In this document: positions 1 to 6,492 of the stretch, piece after piece
Numbering within the stretch: the first letter of the stretch is position 1
Layout: each line of letters begins with the position of its first letter
Notes under the pieces: generated by a model
Told to the model about the DNA's origin: nothing
The model's input: the letters and a program-made list of their open reading frames with translations, nothing else
Databases searched by the model: none
Source of the DNA: CAZALT01 sp964485515
GTDB taxonomy: Bacteria; Actinomycetota; Acidimicrobiia; Acidimicrobiales; Acidimicrobilacustridaceae
Length of the DNA: 18,976 nt
Direction: 5' to 3'
Assembly: GCA_964485515.1 (NCBI GenBank)
Contig: CAZALT010000059.1
Coordinates: forward strand, 1 to 18,976
Made by a program: the position numbers and the translations under genes

Positions 1-32
1 CGTCGAAGAGGTCGACAGCGAGGTAGGTCTTG

Positions 33-3000
33 GCCCAACGAAGGCCGAGGCGTTGACCTCGGCAGGTCGTCATCCGGCTGCAGGCCGAACTCGCTGGGGT
101 CGACCTCCGCTCAACGATGGCCGAGGCGTTGGCCTCGGCAGGTCACGGGCCGGTCGGTGCCCTGAGCCTGACCGTTTCCGTACGCTCAACGAAGGCCGAG
201 GCGTTGGCCTCGGCAGGGCACGATCGGGCGTCCCGCTGTGGTCGAGCGTGACACGACCGCTCAACGAAGGCCGAGGCGTTGGCCTCGGCAGGTCACGGCA
301 GGCCGTCGTCGCCGAGAGCGATCGCTCCCCGCCGCGCTCAACGAAGGCCGAGGCGTTGGCCTCGGCAGGTCAGGTCAGGTGCGGGACGTTGACGGGACCG
401 CCGAATGCGCTCAACGAAGGCCGAGGCGTTGGCCTCGGCAGGTCGACTCGGATTCGGCGTTCAGGGCGTGGATCTTGCCGAGCGCTCAACGAAGGCCGAG
501 GCGTTGGCCTCGGCAGGTCTGAACGACTCGTTCAACCCGCCCGACCTGATCGCCCACGCTCAACGAAGGCCGAGGCGTTGGCCTCGGCAGGTCGGTCCGA
601 CCGCCCGCAACAGCCATGTGCCGTCCGTCTTCGCTCAACGAAGGCCGAGGCGTTGGCCTCGGCAGGTCACGTTCGTGTTCGACCTCGGCGACGGCGCAGG
701 CGACGACGCTCAACGAAGGCCGAGGCGTTGGCCTCGGCAGGTCTTGTCATCGGTGTGCCCGAAGTCGTTGTAGCTCGGGGTCGCTCAACGAAGGCCGAGG
801 CGTTGGCCTCGGCAGGTCCCGTCACGCAACCGGATCGTGCCGTGCTCATCGATGGCCGCTCAACGAAGGCCGAGGCGTTGGCCTCGGCAGGTCCACACTG
901 ACCCATCCCACGTCACGATCGCCCCGACCTCCGCTCAACGAAGGCCGAGGCGTTGGCCTCGGCAGGTCGTGCAACCGGCGGGGGTGATGTCGTCGGGCTT
1001 GACCAGCGCTCAACGAAGGCCGAGGCGTTGGCCTCGGCAGGTCCGGTGCTGCCGATCTCGGCGGCGGTCCAGTGCTCGCGCACCGCTCAACGAAGGCCGA
1101 GGCGTTGGCCTCGGCAGGTCGCGTCCTTGGGTTCGTGGCAGTCCGCCATGCGGTTTCCCGCTCAACGAAGGCCGAGGCGTTGGCCTCGGCAGGTCTTGGC
1201 GCGGATCGTGACGGGAGTGGTCATGCCCGAAGCCGCTCAACGAAGGCCGAGGCGTTGGCCTCGGCAGGTCCGAACGGTTCTCCCTCGATGGTGAGGGCCG
1301 GGTGATCGCTCAACGAAGGCCGAGGCGTTGGCCTCGGCAGGTCCGCCGCCGATGACGCGGTCGGGGGTTTGTGGGGGTGGCCGCTCAACGAAGGCCGAGG
1401 CGTTGGCCTCGGCAGGTCTGGTCTGTGGCGGTCCGCGTCGCGTCCGATGGAAAGTCCGCTCAACGAAGGCCGAGGCGTTGGCCTCGGCAGGTCATCGACC
1501 CGTCGGGCAGCGTCGCGTACTCGCGTTCGGCCGCTCAACGAAGGCCGAGGCGTTGGCCTCGGCAGGTCGATTCCCGTCTTCGCCGCTACGTCGCTTCGGG
1601 ACAGCCCGCTCAACGAAGGCCGAGGCGTTGGCCTCGGCAGGTCGTCCGCCCGCGGGCTGGAGCGTCTTGCGGGGCCGTATCGCTCAACGAAGGCCGAGGC
1701 GTTGGCCTCGGCAGGTCGTCCTCGACCTCGATGCCGCCGAGCCCGGCGTAGTTGCCCGCTCAACGAAGGCCGAGGCGTTGGCCTCGGCAGGTCAAACCGA
1801 CGAGCTCGGGGACGTCGACCACGTCGAAGATCGCTCAACGAAGGCCGAGGCGTTGGCCTCGGCAGGTCCCTCCAGCGTCCGGACCTGACCCGAGGCGTGG
1901 AACAGCGCCGCTCAACGAAGGCCGAGGCGTTGGCCTCGGCAGGTCAAGCTGCGAGCGCAGGTCGAGGCGGTGTCCGGTGAACACGCTCAACGAAGGCCGA
2001 GGCGTTGGCCTCGGCAGGTCTGGAGCCTGTCCCTTTCGGCTCGAGACCGTCGCCGACGCTCAACGAAGGCCGAGGCGTTGGCCTCGGCAGGTCTTGACGG
2101 TCGGGACCCCATGTAGGAGGCGGACGTTCGCCGCTCAACGAAGGCCGAGGCGTTGGCCTCGGCAGGTCGGCAGGCCGCGGGGCGTGGATTCATCGACGTG
2201 ATCCGCAACGCTCAACGAAGGCCGAGGCGTTGGCCTCGGCAGGTCGACACGGGCCTGGAGCTGGTCGCCGGTTGCGGGATCGCGCTCAACGAAGGCCGAG
2301 GCGTTGGCCTCGGCAGGTCTTCCACTCCGCAGTTGCCGGTCATGTAGTGGCCGTCGCCCGCTCAACGAAGGCCGAGGCGTTGGCCTCGGCAGGTCTCCAG
2401 CCGAAAGGCGGAAACCATGACCAATCAACGGTGGGACGCTCAACGAAGGCCGAGGCGTTGGCCTCGGCAGGTCGGTCCGAACGAGCGCAGTGGCCATGTG
2501 CCGTCGGTCTTCGCTCAACGAAGGCCGAGGCGTTGGCCTCGGCAGGTCGTGGCGGTGCCTAGCGTGCCCGCCGTGGCGGTGCCTGCCGCTCAACGAAGGC
2601 CGAGGCGTTGGCCTCGGCAGGTCCGCCGGTCGTCTCGTCCACGAGGAAGTAGGCGGTGAGGGACGCTCAACGAAGGCCGAGGCGTTGGCCTCGGCAGGTC
2701 CAGATGGACGGCCAATCGTCCACTATCCCCATGGTGGACGCTCAACGAAGGCCGAGGCGTTGGCCTCGGCAGGTCCGTCATGGGCGGCTTCATGGACGGC
2801 ATCGACTCGCAGCGCTCAACGAAGGCCGAGGCGTTGGCCTCGGCAGGTCTGCGTCAGGTCGCATGCCTCGTCTGGGTAGCCGAGCTCGCCGCTCAACGAA
2901 GGCCGAGGCGTTGGCCTCGGCAGGTCCTGATCGTTCGTCACCCGAACCACCTCCGGTTCCTTCGCTCAACGAAGGCCGAGGCGTTGGCCTCGGCAGGTCC

Positions 3001-3598
3001 CGGTTCCCCTCGATCGTGTGCACCATGCCGTCCGCGACCGCTCAACGAAGGCCGAGGCGTTGGCCTCGGCAGGTCAGCTGGCGGTAGGTCCGGTCGGACT
3101 GAGCTGCCCCTCCGCTCAACGAAGGCCGAGGCGTTGGCCTCGGCAGGTCGTCGAGTTCGCCATCGAGCGACGCATCCCCGTCTTCTGCGCTCAACGAAGG
3201 CCGAGGCGTTGGCCTCGGCAGGTCTCGCGAAGCTCCAGACGTTCGGGTTCGGTGGCAACACCGCTCAACGAAGGCCGAGGCGTTGGCCTCGGCAGGTCCA
3301 TGCCGCGACCTCGCTCGGGATCTCACGAGGCAGGCCCGCTCAACGAAGGCCGAGGCGTTGGCCTCGGCAGGTCCCGCGACGTCGAGCACTGGCAGCCGCG
3401 ATGGTCCCCCGGCGCTCAACGAAGGCCGAGGCGTTGGCCTCGGCAGGTCTGTTGTACAGGCGGGCCTGGTTGCCACCACACGTCTTCGCTCAACGAAGGC
3501 CGAGGCGTTGGCCTCGGCAGGTCAACACGACCCTTTCATCACAGGTGTGTTGTGGATCCGCCGCTCAACGAAGGCCGAGGCGTTGGCCTCGGCAGGTC
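33..3598 (-). CRISPR. Type I-G CRISPR array, 48 repeats, 47 complete spacers
   Basis: A 36-bp repeat occurs 48 times, the first starting at 33 and the last at 3563. On the plus strand it begins GCTCAACGAAG and ends AGGTC. Arms GCCGAGGC and GCCTCGGC (repeat positions 12-19 and 24-31) form an 8-bp stem with loop GTTG. Spacers are 37-42 nt; 24 of 47 are exactly 39 nt. All repeats I read are identical except the first three: 33-68 has T3C and G24A, 109-144 has A10T, 184-219 has T35G. Decay at the low-coordinate end marks it as leader-distal. In the minus orientation the repeat ends CGTTGAGC, resembling usual type I 5' handles. Both points say the array is read on the minus strand, downstream of cas2. 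Bases 1-32 are probably part of another spacer, so the array may continue off the window. Many spacers stay open in at least one frame, as expected for phage coding DNA. Confidence 0.98.
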
Positions 3599-3662
3599 CC
3601 ACCGCCACGTCGCTCTGACCGGCAAACCTTGCCAAATTGTCAAGGATCACTGCGGGTTCGGG
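3599..3662 (-). promoter_or_regulatory. CRISPR leader between cas2 and the newest repeat
   Basis: This 64-bp gap separates the cas2 stop from the intact leader-proximal repeat. It holds an A/T-rich patch (about 3625-3645) that stands out in very GC-rich surroundings, as leaders often do. On the minus strand it has a perfect TTGACA hexamer (3643 to 3638), but I see no good -10 box at 16-18 nt. The array could therefore be read through from the cas operon as well as from its own promoter. The leader role is inferred from array polarity and position. Confidence 0.65.
3627..3645. repeat. 19-bp near-perfect palindrome in the leader
   Basis: CCTTGCCAA, a central A, then TTGTCAAGG: nine-base arms with one mismatch (3632 against 3640). 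It begins 18 bp after the cas2 stop and lies 29 bp from the first repeat. The minus-strand TTGACA hexamer lies inside it. It could be a protein-binding operator, a site used in spacer integration, or a short hairpin after cas2. Confidence 0.6.
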
Positions 3663-3950
3663 TCACAGTACCCAGCTTCTCTCCCAGTCGAGACCGGAGC
3701 TGCCGAGGGACTGGCGGACCGCGTCGAAGGTGCCGTTCAGCTTGTAGAGGTTGATCGAGTCTTGGCGCGGCTCGATCTCGGACTCGAGCTCGGAGATGAA
3801 TCGCTGAAGGAGGATGTCGTCGAGTCGGCATTCGAACACTGAGTACTGAGCGCGAACGCCGTAGCGTTCGCACACCGCAGCGACTCGGGCGAGGCGGCGC
3901 TCGCCGGCGGGTTCGATCGTCGAGATGTCGTAGGTAACCAGGACATCCAT
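3663..3950 (-). CDS. cas2: CRISPR adaptation protein Cas2
   Basis: A 95-residue protein, normal for Cas2. It opens with a beta strand ending in a conserved aspartate (MDVLVTYDIST, D8), followed by the helix RRLARVAAVCERYGVRAQYSVFE cluster typical of the ferredoxin-like Cas2 fold. In the family, Cas2 dimers bridge two Cas1 dimers to form the spacer integrase. The start ATG lies 3 bp after the cas1 stop. It is the last gene of the cas operon and the closest to the array leader, the usual place for the adaptation genes. Nothing looks truncated. Identification rests on motif, size and neighbours. Confidence 0.95.
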   Translation of the reverse strand: MDVLVTYDISTIEPAGERRLARVAAVCERYGVRAQYSVFECRLDDILLQRFISELESEIEPRQDSINLYKLNGTFDAVRQSLGSSGLDWERSWVL

Positions 3951-3953
3951 CGA

Positions 3954-4973
3954 CTACGCCGCCATGAGGTAGCTCGGGTACCCCTTCAGGTCCCCTCGAA
4001 GATGACGTGCCATCAGCGTCGCTTGGATCGACGGAAGGAGGGCCACCGGGACGCGCCGCTCGAGGAGCGGATGGTCGACCTCGGTCTGCCGGAACGCGTC
4101 GTACAGGCCGAGGACCTTCCGCCTCCCATCGGCAGACAGATACACACCGCCACCAGCCCTGCGCTCGAAGTCCTCGCCTGTCACCTGACGCCGGCGCAAC
4201 AGCGCGACGACGAACCGGTCGGCGAGCGACGGGCGGAACTCCTCGAGGAGGTCGAGCGCCAATGATGGACGGCCCGAACGAGGTCGATGGAGAAACCCGA
4301 CCTGCGGATCGAGCCCCACCGATTCGGTCGCGCCGACGACCTCGCTGAGGACGAGTCCGTACGTGAAGCCGAGGAGTGCGTTCGCGGGGTCGCGAGGTGG
4401 GCGGCGCGACCTTCGAGGGAAGTGCAGCTGCTCGCCTTCCTCTCCGAGGTGGACCGACATCGCTCGGAAGTACCGGCGCGACCCATCCCCTTCGATCCCC
4501 CGGATCGTGTCGCCGTCCGGAGCTGTCTGTAGAGCCTGGAGCCGATCTGCCATCCGCCCGACATCGTGTTCGATGGCCATTCGAGAGGGTCCGGTGGGCT
4601 GGTCCCATGCCCAGCGTTGCATCATCCGGCGACAGTTCTGCAGCTTGCCGGCCACGACCATCCGGGCGATTCGCAGGCACGGGTCGACCTTCGTCGAAGC
4701 GTTGTACTGGCCGAGCCTCAACTGCACGTTGCCCTGGGTGGGCCCGCCGATCCAGAAGCGGAGCTTGCCGCCCTTGGATATGGCGCTGATCCTCACGCCG
4801 CGTCTGGTCAGCTCCCCGATTGCATCGTTGGTCAGGTCGGCCCGACCGGTCAGGACCACTGCCTCGAGCGTCTCGATCGGGACGCGTTGGCTGTTCTCCC
4901 TCGCCTTGACGACGACATTCCCCTTCTGGACCCTGATCCGCGCTGCGTGATCGGTGACGTAGAGCGTCCGCAT
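3954..4973 (-). CDS. cas1: CRISPR integrase Cas1
   Basis: A protein of 339 residues if it starts at MRTLYVTDHA, where TGATG joins the cas4 stop to the cas1 ATG. An ATG three codons upstream (4982) is also possible. An N-terminal beta domain (1-75, with SKGGKLRFW at 66-74) is followed by the helical catalytic domain. The expected metal ligands are visible: E161 in GIEGDGSRRYF, H229 in VGFLHRPRSG and D241 in SLALDLLEEFRP. NALLGFTYGLVLSE (198-211) is also characteristic. Cas1 joins pre-spacers to the leader-repeat junction together with Cas2. Many type I-G systems carry a Cas4-Cas1 fusion; here the two are separate but overlapping genes. Confidence 0.97.
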   Translation of the reverse strand: MRTLYVTDHAARIRVQKGNVVVKARENSQRVPIETLEAVVLTGRADLTNDAIGELTRRGVRISAISKGGKLRFWIGGPTQGNVQLRLGQYNASTKVDPCLRIARMVVAGKLQNCRRMMQRWAWDQPTGPSRMAIEHDVGRMADRLQALQTAPDGDTIRGIEGDGSRRYFRAMSVHLGEEGEQLHFPRRSRRPPRDPANALLGFTYGLVLSEVVGATESVGLDPQVGFLHRPRSGRPSLALDLLEEFRPSLADRFVVALLRRRQVTGEDFERRAGGGVYLSADGRRKVLGLYDAFRQTEVDHPLLERRVPVALLPSIQATLMARHLRGDLKGYPSYLMAA

Positions 4974-5587
4974 CACCCGCACTCGAACACCTCCTCGCTG
5001 ATGTACCGGTCAATCCGCTCTGGGTTGGCGACCAACGACGGCAGGCAGTAGCCGTTGAGCTGGCATTCGCCGCATCGAGCGTCGTTCAGAGCGGGAGGGA
5101 GCGCGTCTGCCGTGAACGATGCACGGATGGCGACGATCGATCGGTGGGTCAGGGTTCGGAGCTCGTCGTCGATGGCGACCCGCTCCCGCTGACGGGGTCC
5201 CGCGTACCACACGTGACCGTGGCTCACCTCCACGTTGAGCATCTCCTCGAGGCAAAGTGCTTGAGCGCACAGCTGAACCTCGGCGTTGCGTCCGTGCTTC
5301 GACCCGTGCTTGTACTCGACCGGTTCGATGGTCCCGTCGTCGAGCAACTCCACGACGTCGGCTCTGCCGGTCAAGCCCAGTCGCTCAGACCACAGCTCGA
5401 GTCCCCTGATGACATGCCGCCCGCGCTCGTGGCGAGATGGATGGGTATCCACCCGTTGATGCCCCCGAAGTCCCTTCAAGATGTGGGCGTTGTCGCGCCA
5501 CACGCCGTCGACGTGGATGATCGCTGCTTGCCGCGGGCAGTAGAGGTGGTTCTCCAGCGCCCGCAGCGGGATCACCACCGAGGTCAT
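4973..5587 (-). CDS. cas4: CRISPR adaptation nuclease Cas4
   Basis: A 204-residue RecB-type nuclease with an iron-sulphur cluster. Four cysteines fit a [4Fe-4S] site: C17 in LYCPRQ, then C172, C175 and C181 in RCGECQLNGYC. Nuclease residues are D77 (GRADVVE), E91 and K93 (EPVEYKHG) and Q105. Cas4 trims pre-spacers and selects those with the right PAM and orientation. The ATG overlaps the stop of the preceding gene as ATGA, and its stop overlaps cas1 as TGATG. In many I-G relatives this domain is fused to the front of Cas1; the stop codon and reinitiation here mean two polypeptides. All key residues are present, so it should be active. Confidence 0.95.
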   Translation of the reverse strand: MTSVVIPLRALENHLYCPRQAAIIHVDGVWRDNAHILKGLRGHQRVDTHPSRHERGRHVIRGLELWSERLGLTGRADVVELLDDGTIEPVEYKHGSKHGRNAEVQLCAQALCLEEMLNVEVSHGHVWYAGPRQRERVAIDDELRTLTHRSIVAIRASFTADALPPALNDARCGECQLNGYCLPSLVANPERIDRYISEEVFECG

Positions 5588-6492
5588 GCCACCGGCTCAC
5601 TGAAGTAGGCGGCCTTCTTGGTCCCGCTCTGGGCACGTAGCTTTCGAACGCGAAACCGAGCGATCTCTTCGTCGGTCCGCAGGTTCCCGATGGCAGCAAA
5701 GCGATCGAGAATGGCATCGACTCCCCACCGGTCCAGAGCAGGCTGCCAGGTGTGGTACGTCAGGTGGTCTCGACCGCTGATGTCCCGGATCCACGGCTTC
5801 TGCGCTGCCTGGCTTCGCGGCTTCCCGCTGCCGCGCACCGGCAGGAGGAGCGTGCCCAGGTAGGCAAGCACCTCGATGACGGGATCGACAGCACCGCTGT
5901 TCTCGGTGATGCCGCTCGGAAGGCGGCGAGGATCGAAGCCGAGCCCGTTGGCCGAGATGCGTTGTCGTCTCGGCGAACCCGCAAGTGTGAGGGCGATGGA
6001 GTCCGCCGGGTCACTGAATCCCTGAACGGCGGCTACGCATTTCAGCAGGCGCTTCCAGAGCGTCTCGGCGCCCTCCATCCCGACGCAGAACTGACCTCGC
6101 GCGACCGGCGTTGGCGACGCGCCGTGGATGTCCTCGTGCGCGAGGTCGGTGAGCGTGCTGCTCAGTGCGTCGCTTCGAGTGAGCCGAGCCGCCTCGGCTC
6201 GTGCCGCGTACAGATCCGAGCTGGCGACCTTCTGGCCGAGCGTCCCACCAGAGCCTTCGGGAGCAATGGGGGAGTCGGCAAGGTCTGATTCGGTGGGCAT
6301 CGCCTCGTGGATGGCGCTCGGCAGGTCCATGCCGGGTGGTCTCCAGAACGCGGCGTGGGGCACGACCTCGTCGGTCCACGAGAGCTTGACGTCCGGCAGG
6401 ATGACCGTGACGCCGATCGCGGCGAGCCAGGCATTGAGCCAGTCAGCCGGCAGGCCCATCGCCTCGAACTTCACGAGGTCGTTCGTGGCCAT
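5584..6492 (-). CDS. Type I-G locus protein in the large-subunit (Cas8) slot, 302 aa
   Basis: The start is taken at MATNDLVKFE because its ATG overlaps the cas3 stop as TGATG; an ATG 37 codons upstream lies inside cas3. I see no enzymatic motif. Recognisable stretches are DWLNAWLAAIGVTVILPDVKLSW (18-40), NGLGFDPRRLPSG (182-194), VDPVIEVLAYLGTLLLPVRG (202-221) and a basic C-terminus (280-293). No other gene between csb1 and cas2 could be the large subunit that reads the PAM, so by elimination this may be a small Cas8. The better-known I-G large subunit Csx17 is, as I recall, about twice this size or more. It may instead belong to a conserved family that follows cas3 in I-G loci, leaving the large subunit encoded elsewhere. 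The CRISPR link is firm from the operon; the exact role is inferred. Confidence 0.75.
   Translation of the reverse strand: MATNDLVKFEAMGLPADWLNAWLAAIGVTVILPDVKLSWTDEVVPHAAFWRPPGMDLPSAIHEAMPTESDLADSPIAPEGSGGTLGQKVASSDLYAARAEAARLTRSDALSSTLTDLAHEDIHGASPTPVARGQFCVGMEGAETLWKRLLKCVAAVQGFSDPADSIALTLAGSPRRQRISANGLGFDPRRLPSGITENSGAVDPVIEVLAYLGTLLLPVRGSGKPRSQAAQKPWIRDISGRDHLTYHTWQPALDRWGVDAILDRFAAIGNLRTDEEIARFRVRKLRAQSGTKKAAYFSEPVA

Noticed and set aside
1..32. A partial gene or leader at the left edge
   Set aside because: The stretch is of spacer size and sits next to a degenerate repeat. It is more likely a truncated spacer or trailer; nothing more can be said without upstream sequence.
53..3842. 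Many long open frames on both strands across the array, with repeated peptides such as LNEGRGVGLGRS and STKAEALASAG
   Set aside because: They are translations of the CRISPR repeat. The usual 75-bp unit is a multiple of three and the repeat has no stop in several frames, so frames stay open by chance.
3640..5013. 457-codon minus-strand open frame overlapping cas1 and cas2
   Set aside because: It lies in another frame of recognisable Cas1 and Cas2, is rich in Arg and Pro, and has no family features: a GC-bias shadow.
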